64,000 nt of DNA from Epibacterium ulvae (GTDB lineage: Bacteria; Pseudomonadota; Alphaproteobacteria; Rhodobacterales; Rhodobacteraceae): NCBI RefSeq assembly GCF_900102795.1, contig NZ_FMWG01000006.1, positions 1 through 64,000 of the forward strand, given 5' to 3'. The notes under the pieces are model-generated. The model ran no database searches, had not been told where the DNA came from, and saw only the letters and a list, made by a program, of their open reading frames with translations. Shown one piece after another: positions 40,935 to 50,108 of the stretch. Positions within the stretch are counted from its first letter, which is position 1. Each line of letters starts with the position of its first letter. Made by a program: the position numbers and the translations under genes.

Positions 40935-41801
40935 ATGGCAACTTACGATGATCGCGATGGTTTGATCTGGATGGACGGAGAATTGATCAACTGGCGTGAT
41001 GCAAAGGTGCATCTGCTGACCCATGCGATGCATTATGCGTCTTCCGTTTTTGAGGGTGAGCGGGCTTACAATGGTAAGATCTTCAAAAGCCGCGAACATT
41101 CCGAGCGTCTGATTGCCTCGGCTGAGGCGCTGGATATGCCGATGCCCTATTCGGTTGAGGATATCGAAAAAGCCAAAGAAGAGACGCTGAAAGCCTCGGG
41201 CCTTGAAGATGCCTATGTGCGCGCGATCGTCTGGCGCGGGTCTGGTGAGGACATGGGGGTTGCTTCTGCGAAAAACCCGGTGCGCATGGCAATTGCGATC
41301 TGGGGGTGGGGTGCCTATTACGGCGATGCCAAGATGCAGGGCGCAAAACTGGATATCGCCGAATACAAACGCCCCAGCCCTGAAACGATTCCTGTGCATG
41401 CAAAAGCCGCAGGCCTTTACATGATCTGTACGATCTCAAAGCACAAAGCCGAGGCAAAAGGCTGCTCGGACGCGTTGTTTATGGACTGGCGGGGTTATGT
41501 GGCTGAAGCAACAGGGGCCAATATTTTCTTTGTGAAAGACGGAGAAGTTCACACCCCATTGGCGGATTGCTTTCTGAATGGGATTACGCGCCAAACCGTG
41601 ATTCAGATGCTGAAAGACAAAGGTATCACCGTTCATGAACGCCGTATCAAACCCGAAGAGATGGACGGTTTTGAGCAATGCTGGCTGACAGGCACCGCCG
41701 CTGAGGTGACTCCGGTTGGTGAAATCGGGCCTTATACTTTTGAAGTTGGCGATATGACGCGTGAGATTGCGGCTGACTATGAGGCGCTTGTACGCGCCTA
41801 A
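40935..41801 (+). CDS. ilvE: Branched-chain amino acid aminotransferase
   Basis: PLP-dependent class IV aminotransferase for the last step of leucine, isoleucine and valine synthesis and the first step of their breakdown. The 288-residue protein has HAMHYASSVFEGERAY, the PLP lysine region IPVHAKAAGLYMICTISKHK, GYVAEATGANIFFV and the ending GTAAEVTPV. The start at 40935 (MATYDDRDGLIWMDG) is chosen over a frame beginning at 40872 because the extension is basic and unlike the family; GGGAG lies upstream. A strong terminator follows. Confidence 0.93.
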   Translation: MATYDDRDGLIWMDGELINWRDAKVHLLTHAMHYASSVFEGERAYNGKIFKSREHSERLIASAEALDMPMPYSVEDIEKAKEETLKASGLEDAYVRAIVWRGSGEDMGVASAKNPVRMAIAIWGWGAYYGDAKMQGAKLDIAEYKRPSPETIPVHAKAAGLYMICTISKHKAEAKGCSDALFMDWRGYVAEATGANIFFVKDGEVHTPLADCFLNGITRQTVIQMLKDKGITVHERRIKPEEMDGFEQCWLTGTAAEVTPVGEIGPYTFEVGDMTREIAADYEALVRA

Positions 41802-41824
41802 CAGCATGCAAGCTGTTTAATTCG

Positions 41825-41856
41825 AAAGGCACGCTGCGGTTCAGCGTGCCTTTTTT
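41825..41856 (+). terminator. Intrinsic terminator after ilvE
   Basis: AAAGGCACGCTG, loop CGGTT and CAGCGTGCCTTT form a near-perfect stem ending in six Ts. It lies 23 bases after the ilvE stop. Confidence 0.92.
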
Positions 41857-41876
41857 ATGTCCAAGCTTAAGGCTGG

Positions 41877-42305
41877 TTATACAAGGGTATTGGTTACCTC
41901 AACGTTGCCTCGAACGGCGTTGGAATAAGGGCAGATCTTATGGCCTGCTTCGATCAGCGTCTGTGCCGCCTCGGCGTCGACACCCGGCAGTGAAATATTC
42001 AGTGCGACCGTCAAGCCAAATCCACCCGCCTCACGTGGGCCAATGCCAACATCCGCAGAGACAGTGACATCAGCTGGGACTTTGGCCAGACTGTCATCTT
42101 GGGTTGTGGCGAATTGCATCGCGCCAATGAAGCAGGCCGCATACCCGGCGGCAAACAGCTGTTCTGGATTGTGGCCCTTGCCAGATCCGCCCATCTCGGT
42201 GGGGGGCGCAAGCGTAAGGTCTAGACCAGATGCTGGAACGGTTGCGTGGCCTTCGCGACCTCCAGTTGCTTTTGCTGAAGCGGTGTAGATGGGGCTTACA
42301 GACAT
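41877..42305 (-). CDS. ohr: Organic hydroperoxide resistance protein (OsmC/Ohr family)
   Basis: Thiol peroxidase that reduces organic hydroperoxides, including fatty acid peroxides. The 142-residue protein has the Ohr-specific catalytic cysteine region NPEQLFAAGYAACFIGAMQF and the second cysteine in AGHKICPYSNAVRGNVEV. The start at 42305 (MSVSPIYTASAKATGG) fits the family and has GGAG upstream; a frame four codons longer is possible. It diverges from the MarR-type gene ohrR, with two palindromic sites between. Confidence 0.95.
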   Translation of the reverse strand: MSVSPIYTASAKATGGREGHATVPASGLDLTLAPPTEMGGSGKGHNPEQLFAAGYAACFIGAMQFATTQDDSLAKVPADVTVSADVGIGPREAGGFGLTVALNISLPGVDAEAAQTLIEAGHKICPYSNAVRGNVEVTNTLV

Positions 42306-42319
42306 GAGGTACTCCATTT

Positions 42320-42350
42320 ATCGTTTGCGATTATATCGTGTGCGATATAA
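42320..42350. promoter_or_regulatory. Tandem OhrR-type operators
   Basis: ATCG-TTTG-CGAT (42320-42331) and TTATATCG-TGTG-CGATATAA (42331-42350) are adjacent inverted repeats that share the core ATCG-4-CGAT. They lie in the ohr/ohrR divergent gap, 15-45 bases before the ohr start. Position and symmetry fit binding of the local MarR-type repressor OhrR. Confidence 0.7.
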
Positions 42351-42413
42351 ATATGGAGTTTCCAAAAATATGCAAGCCTTGAGCTCACTTCAGGGAAGAT
42401 TTATGTCTTGTGA

Positions 42414-42851
42414 ATGACCCGACAGACCTTGCCACTTGATCAACAGCTTTGCTTTGCGCTTTATTCCGCGAACCATGTGATGGGGCGTCTTTATCGGCCG
42501 CTTCTTGCGAAGCTTGGGCTGACCTATCCCCAGTATCTGGTAATGTTGGCTCTGTGGGAGAAAGACAACCAACCTGTGGGCGCATTGGGGCAGGCTTTGG
42601 CATTGGAAACCAATACGTTGACACCCTTGCTAAAACGGATGGAGGGAGCGGGCTTTTTGACACGCACTCGCAATCCGGAAGACGAGAGAAGTGTTTCGAT
42701 TTGCTTGTCTGAAAAAGGGCGCGCGCTTGAGGTGGATGCGGTTGATGTCGGTCTATGTGTTTCGGCTGCTGCCGGGGATGATCCGGGGGCGATTGACCTT
42801 TTGCGTGAAGAGATCAAAGCTTTGACTGAGCGTTTGAAATCAGCATCTTAA
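42414..42851 (+). CDS. ohrR: Organic hydroperoxide-sensing transcriptional repressor
   Basis: MarR-family repressor that releases ohr on oxidation. The 145-residue protein has the sensing cysteine in LDQQLCFALYSANHVM (Cys13), the position equivalent to Cys22 of Xanthomonas OhrR. The winged helix follows, with LTYPQYLVMLALWE, LETNTLTPLLKRMEGAGF and a wing RNPEDERSVSICL. A further cysteine in VGLCVSAAAG near residue 104 could serve as resolving residue in a two-cysteine mechanism. It is divergent from ohr and overlaps the convergent EamA gene by four bases. Confidence 0.93.
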   Translation: MTRQTLPLDQQLCFALYSANHVMGRLYRPLLAKLGLTYPQYLVMLALWEKDNQPVGALGQALALETNTLTPLLKRMEGAGFLTRTRNPEDERSVSICLSEKGRALEVDAVDVGLCVSAAAGDDPGAIDLLREEIKALTERLKSAS

Positions 42852-43789
42852 CCGCCTTTCATATCGATCATCGGGCGTGCCTTGCCACGGACAAGGCCAA
42901 GGCGGCTTTCGCGCCATATGACTACGACATTGCCGCAGATCACAAGTACGGCGCCTGCCAACATGATCACAGTGGGCAGCTCTGAGAACCAGAAATATCC
43001 AAGAATGACTGCAAAGATCATCGAAACATAGTCGTAAGGTGCCAGTAAGGAAGCTGGAGCAAATCGATAAGACGAGGTGATCAGGATTTGTGCTACGCCA
43101 CCAATCAAACCTGCAGTGATAAGCATGAGCAGCGCGGCGTTGCTTGGCAGAACCCATCCAAAGGGCAGCGTCAGTAGGCCTAAGGCGGAAGCAGTGATTG
43201 AAAAGTAGAACACAATCGCTGCCGTGTGTTCGCTTTGCACAAGACGGCGAATGTGGATTTGGACCAGACCACGCAACATTGTTCCAACGAGCACGCAAAC
43301 AGCACCAATGGCCGCAGCCGTGCTGAGCTCATCACCACCACCCAGGCGGGGCCACAGCATGATGGTGACCCCAACAAGGCCAATGACCACTGCGCTGATG
43401 CGCACCATTCGAATGGTCTCACCCAGCAGGGCTGCTGCAAAAATTAGTGTAAATATAGGTGTCGCAAAGCCAATCGCTGTGACTTCAGGAAGCGGCAGTA
43501 GGCTGAGACCGACAAATGTAAGTCCCATCGCTGAGGTGCCGATCACACCGCGCCAGACATGTCCCATTGGGCGTTTAGCAATAAGGCCGTCCCGTAATTC
43601 ACCACGTACAAGAAGCCAGAGCATGATAATCGGGATCGCGCAGAACGAACGGAAAAACACCGCTTGTCCAATGGGAACCTCTTCAGTTGCGGCCTTTATC
43701 AGTGCCGACATGACGGTAAAGAGGCCAATCGCTGCAACTTTTAACAAGATGCCAAGGCCGGGGCGATGCGCGGTAAGGGGGCGTGTCAT
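42848..43789 (-). CDS. EamA/DMT-family transporter
   Basis: A 313-residue membrane protein with about ten helices in two EamA repeats (residues about 15-150 and 160-295), including AAIGLFTVMSALIKAATEEV and an internal MGLTFVGLSLLPLPEVTAI. Such proteins export or import small metabolites; the substrate is not evident. It converges with ohrR (four-base overlap) and stands 199 bases from the aroC end. Confidence 0.85.
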   Translation of the reverse strand: MTRPLTAHRPGLGILLKVAAIGLFTVMSALIKAATEEVPIGQAVFFRSFCAIPIIMLWLLVRGELRDGLIAKRPMGHVWRGVIGTSAMGLTFVGLSLLPLPEVTAIGFATPIFTLIFAAALLGETIRMVRISAVVIGLVGVTIMLWPRLGGGDELSTAAAIGAVCVLVGTMLRGLVQIHIRRLVQSEHTAAIVFYFSITASALGLLTLPFGWVLPSNAALLMLITAGLIGGVAQILITSSYRFAPASLLAPYDYVSMIFAVILGYFWFSELPTVIMLAGAVLVICGNVVVIWRESRLGLVRGKARPMIDMKGG

Positions 43790-43988
43790 GGCGGCAGACT
43801 GCGTCTGGTAGATGCAAAATTCAATGCTGCGTCGCGTATCGCTACAATCTGGTAGGGAAATTTGAACGGGGGTACGCCCTTTAGGAAAGAAAGAAAGGCT
43901 GCTGGTTTCTAAGGGGGAACCCTAGCGCCGTATTTAAGGAGTGACGCTAAGGCTGGAAGGATGTGGTAACGGCCGTTGTGAAAGTGGG

Positions 43989-45092
43989 TTAGCCGATGTG
44001 CCCTTGGTTTTCACCAATTTGCCCGCGGTGCAGCAAGAGATGATCCAGAATCACACAGGCCATCATGGCTTCGGCCACAGGTACGGCACGAATGCCAACG
44101 CAAGGATCATGGCGGCCCTTAGTGATCACCTCAGCCGGGGTGCCGTCTTTGCGGATCGACGCGCGCGGTGTCAGGATGGATGATGTGGGTTTCACAGCAA
44201 ACCGCACGACAACCTCTTGCCCGGTTGAAATGCCGCCAAGAATACCTCCGGCATGGTTGGAAGAGTAAACGGGCTGACCATCATTGCCCATAAAGATCTC
44301 ATCTGCGTTTTCAGAGCCTTTCAGGCGAGCGGCATTCATGCCTTCGCCAATTTCAACAGCCTTTACCGCATTGATCGACATCATTGCTGCCGCCAGATCC
44401 GTATCCAGTTTGTTATAGATCGGCGCGCCCAGACCTGCTGGCACACCTTTGGCAACCACTTCGATGACGGCCCCAACAGAATCATGCGCTTTGCGCAGGC
44501 CTTGCAGATAGTCTTCCCAGTCCTGAACAGCTGCGGCGTCGGGGATCCAGAAATCATTGGTGTCGATTGCATCCCAGTCAAAGCGGCTGCGGTCGATTTC
44601 CATCTCACCCATTTGGGTCATGTAGCCTTTGATCTGGATCTGCGGCGCAAGAGCTTTGATCGCTTCACGGGCCACGCCACCCGCGGCAACGCGTGCGGCC
44701 GTTTCGCGCGCAGAGGAGCGCCCGCCGCCACGATAATCCCGGTTTCCATATTTCTGGAAATAGGTGATATCCGCATGGCCAGGGCGGAAGGTTTGGGCAA
44801 TTTCTCCATAGTCGCGGCTGCGTTGATCGGTGTTTTCGATCATCAGCTGGATTGGCGTGCCGGTCGATTTGCCTTCAAACACGCCAGACAGGATCTTTAC
44901 CGCATCCGGTTCATTGCGCTGGGTGGTGTTTTTGTTCTGACCCGGGCGGCGCTTGTCCAGCCAGACCTGCAGCATTTCCGGTGTTACCGACACATTCGGA
45001 GGGCAGCCATCTACTGTTGCGCCCAAGGCAGGCCCGTGGCTTTCACCCCAGGTGGTCACACGGAAAAGATGGCCAAAGCTGTTCATCGACAT
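43989..45092 (-). CDS. aroC: Chorismate synthase
   Basis: Last shikimate pathway enzyme, converting EPSP to chorismate with reduced FMN. The 367-residue protein has the signatures [50 protein letters not shown] (broken here into its two halves), and [14 protein letters not shown]. Length is typical. It is followed upstream on the same strand by no gene within 100 bases and appears monocistronic. Confidence 0.96.
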   Translation of the reverse strand: MSMNSFGHLFRVTTWGESHGPALGATVDGCPPNVSVTPEMLQVWLDKRRPGQNKNTTQRNEPDAVKILSGVFEGKSTGTPIQLMIENTDQRSRDYGEIAQTFRPGHADITYFQKYGNRDYRGGGRSSARETAARVAAGGVAREAIKALAPQIQIKGYMTQMGEMEIDRSRFDWDAIDTNDFWIPDAAAVQDWEDYLQGLRKAHDSVGAVIEVVAKGVPAGLGAPIYNKLDTDLAAAMMSINAVKAVEIGEGMNAARLKGSENADEIFMGNDGQPVYSSNHAGGILGGISTGQEVVVRFAVKPTSSILTPRASIRKDGTPAEVITKGRHDPCVGIRAVPVAEAMMACVILDHLLLHRGQIGENQGHIG

Positions 45093-45205
45093 GGGATGCC
45101 CTCCAAAATGCTGGGCTGTGCTTACTCTTGTGCGCGCTGTCTCTCAAGGGGCTTTGCGTTTCACCGGGGCAAGAGCCTGTCTCATGCCCCGACAAAGTCG
45201 CGGTA

Positions 45206-45646
45206 TTAAGCCAATTCTGCTGCCTTTGCGCGGGTCTTTGTGATCAGCAAAGCGGCCTGCGCGGCTTCGCGTCCTTTTTGCACAAAATGCTCGCGGTAGA
45301 TGGCGACGTGATGGTCGGTTTCCTGAAAGTGGTGTGGAGTCAAGGAGACGGACAAGACTGGAACGCCTGTGTCCATCCCTGCACGCATCAGCCCATCCAC
45401 CACGGCTTGTGCAACGAAATCGTGGCGATAGATACCACCATCGACCACGAGGGCCGCGCAGGCGATGGCTGCGTAGTTTCCTGTCTTGGCCAGGTCCTGT
45501 GCCATTAAGGGCAGCTCAAACGCGCCGGGCACGTCAAAGACATCGACCTGATCCGCTGGAATGAGGGACAGAAACCCCTGAAGGGCTTGATCCACGATAT
45601 CAGCATGCCAATTGGCCTTGATGAAAGCAAAACGGGTGTGTGTCAT
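45206..45646 (-). CDS. ribH2: 6,7-dimethyl-8-ribityllumazine synthase, type II
   Basis: Condenses the ribitylaminopyrimidine with dihydroxybutanone phosphate in riboflavin synthesis. The 146 residues match RibH2 of Brucella and Mesorhizobium: FIKANWHADIVDQA, FDVPGAFELPL, VVDGGIYRHDFVAQAVVDGL and VSLTPHHFQETDHHV. The type II enzyme is a decamer in Brucella, unlike the icosahedral type I. It is expressed alone behind an FMN riboswitch at 45727-45867, so synthesis should fall when FMN is plentiful. Confidence 0.93.
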   Translation of the reverse strand: MTHTRFAFIKANWHADIVDQALQGFLSLIPADQVDVFDVPGAFELPLMAQDLAKTGNYAAIACAALVVDGGIYRHDFVAQAVVDGLMRAGMDTGVPVLSVSLTPHHFQETDHHVAIYREHFVQKGREAAQAALLITKTRAKAAELA

Positions 45647-45726
45647 AGTAATCTCCTTCGGTTTGACACGTCACCCAAGGCGATCACGGGCAAAGAGGGC
45701 ACATGCCAACGCCTGTGCTCTCATCA

Positions 45727-45867
45727 CTCGTTCTCTTCCATCCGGACTATAACCGTCGGCTTTGGTTTTTCACCAAATCTGCTGACACCCCGTTTGGGGC
45801 CGCTCGCGGGCTCATGGATGTTTCCATATACCGCCGGTAGGGAATTTCACCCCGCCCTGAGAACGAG
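45727..45867 (-). promoter_or_regulatory. FMN riboswitch (RFN element)
   Basis: On the minus strand the closing stem CTCGTTCTC/GAGAACGAG (45859-45867 with 45727-45735) encloses the conserved blocks GGGTGAAATTCCC and ACCGGCGGTA, then GAGCCCGCGAGC, and finally GCCGACGGTTATAGTCCGGA and TGGAAGAGAAC. These are the core elements of the RFN family. It ends about 80 bases before the ribH2 start. The rest of the 344-base gap holds no gene. Confidence 0.95.
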
Positions 45868-45990
45868 GCCGACACTGCCAAGCGGATTGAAAGTGTGCAA
45901 GGGGTTTTTAACGCACGCGCATGAGGTTCTATCGTGGACAGCGCAGCCTTTTCGCTCATAGGGTGAGCGAGACAAATTGGAGGCCCTGAC

Positions 45991-46587
45991 ATGAAGCTCT
46001 ATTGCAGCCTATCTTCCCCCTTTGTGCGCAAAGTGCGTATGCTGTTGGAGGAAACAGGGCGCGGTGATGAAATTGAGATTGAATTGGTGAAGACATCGCC
46101 CATGGCCCCGCATGAGACTTTGCGGTCGGCCAATCCGCTGGCAAAAATCCCGGCCCTGGCGCGGGATGATGGCCCCACACTCTATGACAGCCGGGTGATT
46201 TGTGAATTTTTGGACGCCCATTTCCAGAGCGGATTGTATCATGCGGGCTGGGATAGCAAAGTCCTAGAGGCGACCGGAGATGGCATCACCGAAGCCGCCC
46301 TGCAGATCACATATGAACGTCGCTTTCGCAGTGAGGATCATGTGTTGGAAGATTGGATTGCGGCTCAAATGGGAAAAATTCATGCCGCCTGTGCAGCCCT
46401 GAATACGCGCTGGATGAGCCATTTGAAAGGTCCGCTTGATATGGGGCAGATTTCCGTTGCCTGTGCGTTGGGTTATGTGGATTTCCGTCATCCTGACGCT
46501 GGTTGGCGGCAGGGGAATGAAGCGCTGGCTGATTGGTACGCGAGTTTCGAATCGCTTTCTAGTTTTGCCGCGACACGGCCCGAGTGA
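45991..46587 (+). CDS. Glutathione S-transferase family protein
   Basis: A 198-residue GST-fold protein starting MKLYCSLSSPFVRKVRMLLE, with NPLAKIPALARDDGPTLYDS (the SRVICEFLD region binds glutathione) and a C-terminal helical domain (ISVACALGYVDFRHPDAGW). The likely thiol-contact serine is in SSPFVRK. A GGAGG ribosome site lies eight bases upstream. It differs from the GST at 16653 in the active-site region. Substrate unknown. Confidence 0.88.
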   Translation: MKLYCSLSSPFVRKVRMLLEETGRGDEIEIELVKTSPMAPHETLRSANPLAKIPALARDDGPTLYDSRVICEFLDAHFQSGLYHAGWDSKVLEATGDGITEAALQITYERRFRSEDHVLEDWIAAQMGKIHAACAALNTRWMSHLKGPLDMGQISVACALGYVDFRHPDAGWRQGNEALADWYASFESLSSFAATRPE

Positions 46588-46815
46588 GTGCGTGTTTTGA
46601 ACGGAGAGGGCTTGAAACGCAAAAGAAGGGTTACAATATTATCCTGTGTTTGCGTCAACTCTGTGAAAGAAAGGCCACACTCTGGCCCCCTGCGCTGCTT
46701 TGACCGCTGGACGAATGCGTCTCTCCCGTTTAGATACCCGAATTGAGGCTCCGCTTTTTAAAGCGGTGCATGCGCATGTTTGCCCTAAATGGGCGCTGGA
46801 ATTGGAGAAAACCTC

Positions 46816-47403
46816 GTGTCCCACGCAGAAGACCACGAAGGAACCCGGAGAGATTTCCTCTATTACGCCACTGCTGGCGCCGGGGCTGTGACCGCAGGAG
46901 CCGCGATTTGGCCTCTTGTGAACCAGATGAACCCTTCCGCTGATGTTCAGGCTCTGTCGTCGATTTTCGTCGATGTGTCTGGTGTAGAGCCCGGTACACA
47001 GCTGACTGTGATGTTCCTCGGTAAGCCGGTGTTCATTCGTCACCGTACTGGTGCAGAAATCCAAAAAGCACAGGAACAGGACTCAGAAGCCGTAGGCAAC
47101 CTACCTGATCCGGTCGCGCGAAATGCAAACATCACCGACCAAGCCGCGCCTGCGAGCGATGAAAACCGCGTGTTGCCGTCTCCTGAAGGGGAAGCACCCG
47201 GTGCATGGCTGGTTCAGATGGGCGTTTGCACGCACCTTGGTTGTGTTCCACTGGGCGATGCTGGCGATTTTGACGGATGGTTCTGCCCGTGCCACGGTTC
47301 GCACTACGACCTGGCTGGCCGTATCCGTAAAGGTCCTGCGCCTGAAAACCTGCCGATCCCACCAGTACGCTGGGACAACGGCCTCACCCTGAAAATCGGT
47401 TAA
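46816..47403 (+). CDS. petA: Ubiquinol-cytochrome c reductase iron-sulfur (Rieske) subunit
   Basis: The 2Fe-2S subunit of cytochrome bc1, moving electrons from ubiquinol to cytochrome c1. The 195-residue protein starts with GTG, behind GGAG (46804-46807), giving [20 protein letters not shown], whose twin arginine marks Tat export. A single membrane helix follows. Cluster motifs are CTHLGC and CPCHGSHYD, and [10 protein letters not shown] is the conserved proline-loop region. An ATG at 46789 would add nine residues without family support. First of petABC. Confidence 0.95.
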   Translation: MSHAEDHEGTRRDFLYYATAGAGAVTAGAAIWPLVNQMNPSADVQALSSIFVDVSGVEPGTQLTVMFLGKPVFIRHRTGAEIQKAQEQDSEAVGNLPDPVARNANITDQAAPASDENRVLPSPEGEAPGAWLVQMGVCTHLGCVPLGDAGDFDGWFCPCHGSHYDLAGRIRKGPAPENLPIPPVRWDNGLTLKIG

Positions 47404-47414
47404 GGGAGACCCTG

Positions 47415-48743
47415 ATGTCCGGCATTCCTCACGACCATTATGAGCCCAAAACGGGTGCAGAGAAGTGGCTTCACAGCCGCCTGCCCGTTGTTGGTCTGAT
47501 CTATGACACTATTATGATCCCCACTCCCAAAAACCTGAACTGGTGGTGGATTTGGGGTATCGTTCTGGCCTTCTGCCTTGTTCTGCAGATTGTCACCGGT
47601 ATCATTTTGGTGATGCACTACACCCCGCACGTTGATTTGGCGTTTGCAAGTGTTGAGCACATCATGCGCAACGTGAACGGAGGTCATATGATCCGCTACG
47701 TTCACATGAACGGCGCATCGTTGTTCTTTGTTGCGGTATATATCCACATTTTCCGTGGTCTTTTCTACGGTTCCTACAAGGCCCCTCGTGAAATCACGTG
47801 GATTATCGGGATGCTTATCTACATCCTGATGATGGGTACGGCCTTTATGGGATATGTTCTTCCTTGGGGGCAGATGTCCTTCTGGGGTGCAACCGTTATC
47901 ACTGGTCTGTTTGGTGCGATCCCGCTTGTTGGTGAGCCAATCCAAACCCTTTTGCTGGGTGGTCCAGCGGTAGACAACGCGACGCTGAACCGTTTCTTCA
48001 GCTTGCACTACCTCTTGCCGTTTGTGATTGCAGGTCTGGTGATTGTACACATCTGGGCGTTCCACACCACAGGCAACAACAACCCAACTGGTGTTGATGT
48101 GCGTAAAGGGTCGAAAGAAGAAGCAGAAAAAGACACTCTGCCATTCTGGCCTTACTTTGTGATCAAAGATTTCCTTGGTCTGGCTGTTGTTCTGGTCGTG
48201 TTCTGGGCGATTGTTGGCTTTATGCCAAACTACCTTGGCCACCCTGATAACTATATTCCAGCCAATCCATTGGTGACGCCTGCGCACATTGTGCCTGAAT
48301 GGTACTTCCTGCCGTTCTACGCAATCCTGCGTGCCTTCACCGGTGAAGTCTGGGTTGTGCAGTTTGCCTCCTTTGTCACCGGCGGCATTGTCGACGCAAA
48401 GTTCTTTGGTGTTCTGGCTATGTTTGGTGCGATCATCGCAATGGCGCTGGCGCCTTGGCTGGACACATCAAGCGTGCGTTCGGGTAAGTACCGCCCACAG
48501 TTCAAGTGGTGGTTCCTGCTGCTTGTCATCGACTTCTTTGCGTTGATGTGGCTGGGTGCGATGCCTGCGGAAGAGCCCTTTGCGACCTTCTCGCTGATCG
48601 CCTCTACTTACTGGTTTGCATATTTCTTCGTGATCCTGCCGCTCTTGGGTGTGATCGAGAAGCCTGATGCGATGCCTGCAACCATCGAAGAGGATTTCAA
48701 TGCCCATTACGGCAAGAAATCCGAAGCTACTCCTGCTGAGTAA
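47415..48743 (+). CDS. petB: Cytochrome b subunit of the bc1 complex
   Basis: The 442-residue membrane core of complex III, holding two b hemes and the Qo and Qi quinol sites. Visible landmarks are [20 protein letters not shown] with histidine ligands, [18 protein letters not shown] (Qo helix), [20 protein letters not shown] with the second histidine pair, and [14 protein letters not shown], the PEW loop. An extra C-terminal segment ([18 protein letters not shown]) is also seen in Rhodobacter relatives. It begins 11 bases after petA. Confidence 0.97.
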   Translation: MSGIPHDHYEPKTGAEKWLHSRLPVVGLIYDTIMIPTPKNLNWWWIWGIVLAFCLVLQIVTGIILVMHYTPHVDLAFASVEHIMRNVNGGHMIRYVHMNGASLFFVAVYIHIFRGLFYGSYKAPREITWIIGMLIYILMMGTAFMGYVLPWGQMSFWGATVITGLFGAIPLVGEPIQTLLLGGPAVDNATLNRFFSLHYLLPFVIAGLVIVHIWAFHTTGNNNPTGVDVRKGSKEEAEKDTLPFWPYFVIKDFLGLAVVLVVFWAIVGFMPNYLGHPDNYIPANPLVTPAHIVPEWYFLPFYAILRAFTGEVWVVQFASFVTGGIVDAKFFGVLAMFGAIIAMALAPWLDTSSVRSGKYRPQFKWWFLLLVIDFFALMWLGAMPAEEPFATFSLIASTYWFAYFFVILPLLGVIEKPDAMPATIEEDFNAHYGKKSEATPAE

Positions 48744-48761
48744 GAAGAAGGACAGCTACCA

Positions 48762-49556
48762 ATGTTCAAGAAACTTGTAACCGGTGCTGCCTTTGCTCTG
48801 GCGCTCATCCCTGCCGCATCTTTTGCGGCAGGTGGCGGCGAGCAGCACATCGAAGACTTTCAGTTCTCGTTCGAAGGGCCTTTTGGATCTTTCGACCAGA
48901 ACCAGCTGCAACGCGGCTTGCAGATCTACACTGAGGTTTGCTCAGCCTGTCACGGACTGGAATTGGTTCCAATCCGCACGCTTGCAGATGAAGGTGGCCC
49001 GCAGCTGCCAGAAGATCAGGTTCGTGCCTACGCATCTGATAATTTCAGCGTCTATGATGCCGAGCTTGACGATGATCGTCCAGCAAAGCCAACGGATAAC
49101 TTCCCGGGCAGCGCGCTTGAAACTGCACCTGACCTTAGCCTGATGGCAAAAGCACGTGCTGGTTTCCACGGTCCTTACGGTTTGGGCATCAACCAGATCG
49201 TAAAAGGCATGGGCGGCGCTGAGTATATTGCCTCTCTCTTGAGCGGCTATACAGGTGAGACCAAAGAAGAAGCTGGCACGACATTCTATGAAAATAAAGC
49301 CTTCCCTGGTGGCTGGATCGCTATGGCGCCCCCACTGTCGGATGAGCAGGTAGAATTCATTGATGGCCATGCAAACGATCTGCATCACCTGTCCGAGGAT
49401 ATCTCGGCCTTCCTGATGTGGACCGCAGAGCCCAAGATGATGGACCGTAAACAAGCCGGTCTGGTGGGCGTTTTGTTCCTGATCTTGTTGTCCGTGCTGC
49501 TGTATCTGACCAACAAGCGCCTGTGGGCGCCGCACAAGGGCAAAAAGCTGCACTAA
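48762..49556 (+). CDS. petC: Cytochrome c1
   Basis: The heme c subunit of the bc1 complex that reduces soluble or membrane cytochrome c. The 264-residue protein has a signal peptide ([20 protein letters not shown]), the heme motif CSACHGLE (with Cys-x-x-Cys-His), and [10 protein letters not shown] providing the methionine ligand region. A C-terminal membrane anchor ends in [16 protein letters not shown]. It follows petB by 18 bases; a strong terminator lies after it. Confidence 0.96.
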   Translation: MFKKLVTGAAFALALIPAASFAAGGGEQHIEDFQFSFEGPFGSFDQNQLQRGLQIYTEVCSACHGLELVPIRTLADEGGPQLPEDQVRAYASDNFSVYDAELDDDRPAKPTDNFPGSALETAPDLSLMAKARAGFHGPYGLGINQIVKGMGGAEYIASLLSGYTGETKEEAGTTFYENKAFPGGWIAMAPPLSDEQVEFIDGHANDLHHLSEDISAFLMWTAEPKMMDRKQAGLVGVLFLILLSVLLYLTNKRLWAPHKGKKLH

Positions 49557-49569
49557 GCAATGTTGAAAT

Positions 49570-49600
49570 AAAAAGCCCCCGCATGTGACGGGGGCTTTTT
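49570..49600 (+). terminator. Intrinsic terminator of petABC
   Basis: AAAAAGCCCCCG, loop CATGTGA and CGGGGGCTTTTT form a perfect 12-bp stem with a T tract, beginning 14 bases after the petC stop. Confidence 0.93.
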
Positions 49601-49655
49601 ATATTTGGGCCTTTGCTCTTCATGGCATTGGCCGTTGCATCGGTTCAGAGGATCT

Positions 49656-50108
49656 ATGGCACAGGCAGCATACTCCTACCGTGATGATTCTGATGTCCCG
49701 CTCTTTGATGACACAACACCCGTCGCGGTGATGGATGCAGAATGTGCGCTTTGCAGTTGGGGCGCACAGATGATCCATCGGTTGGATAAACGCGGCACTG
49801 TACGCATCTGTCCTGTCCAATCGCCCTTGGGTGCTGCGCTGCTACGCCACTATGGGCTGCAGCCAGATGATCCCGACAGTTGGTTGTTTCTGGACCAAGG
49901 CCAGCCTTATATGGATTTTGACGCGGTGCTCTATGCCTGCGCAACGTTTGGGGGATGGGCCCGTCTGGCGTTGTGCTTGCATCTCGTTCCCAAACCCCTC
50001 CGGCATTGGCTGTACCAGCGTATGGCGCGCAATCGCTATACTGTTTTTGGCCACAAGGATATGTGCGCCTTGCCCGATCCGTCCTTTCAGAAGCGGCTTT
50101 TGCGATGA
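49656..50108 (+). CDS. DCC-family (DUF393) thiol-disulfide oxidoreductase-like protein
   Basis: A 150-residue protein of the DUF393 family, named for its DxxCxxC-type motif: here VMDAECALCSWGAQMIHR, with Asp28, Cys30 and Cys33. The later VRICPVQSPLGAALLRHYGL, DPDSWLFLDQGQPYMDFDAVL and YRWMARNRYTVFGH-like ending (MARNRYTVFGHKDMC) are also typical. A redox role is assumed from the CxxC. The start at 49656 has AGAGG upstream, and the stop overlaps the next gene (ATGA). Confidence 0.82.
   Translation: MAQAAYSYRDDSDVPLFDDTTPVAVMDAECALCSWGAQMIHRLDKRGTVRICPVQSPLGAALLRHYGLQPDDPDSWLFLDQGQPYMDFDAVLYACATFGGWARLALCLHLVPKPLRHWLYQRMARNRYTVFGHKDMCALPDPSFQKRLLR

Noticed and set aside
47400-48287. A 295-codon open frame on the minus strand
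   Set aside because: It is antisense to petB and composed of residues forced by the cytochrome b codons.
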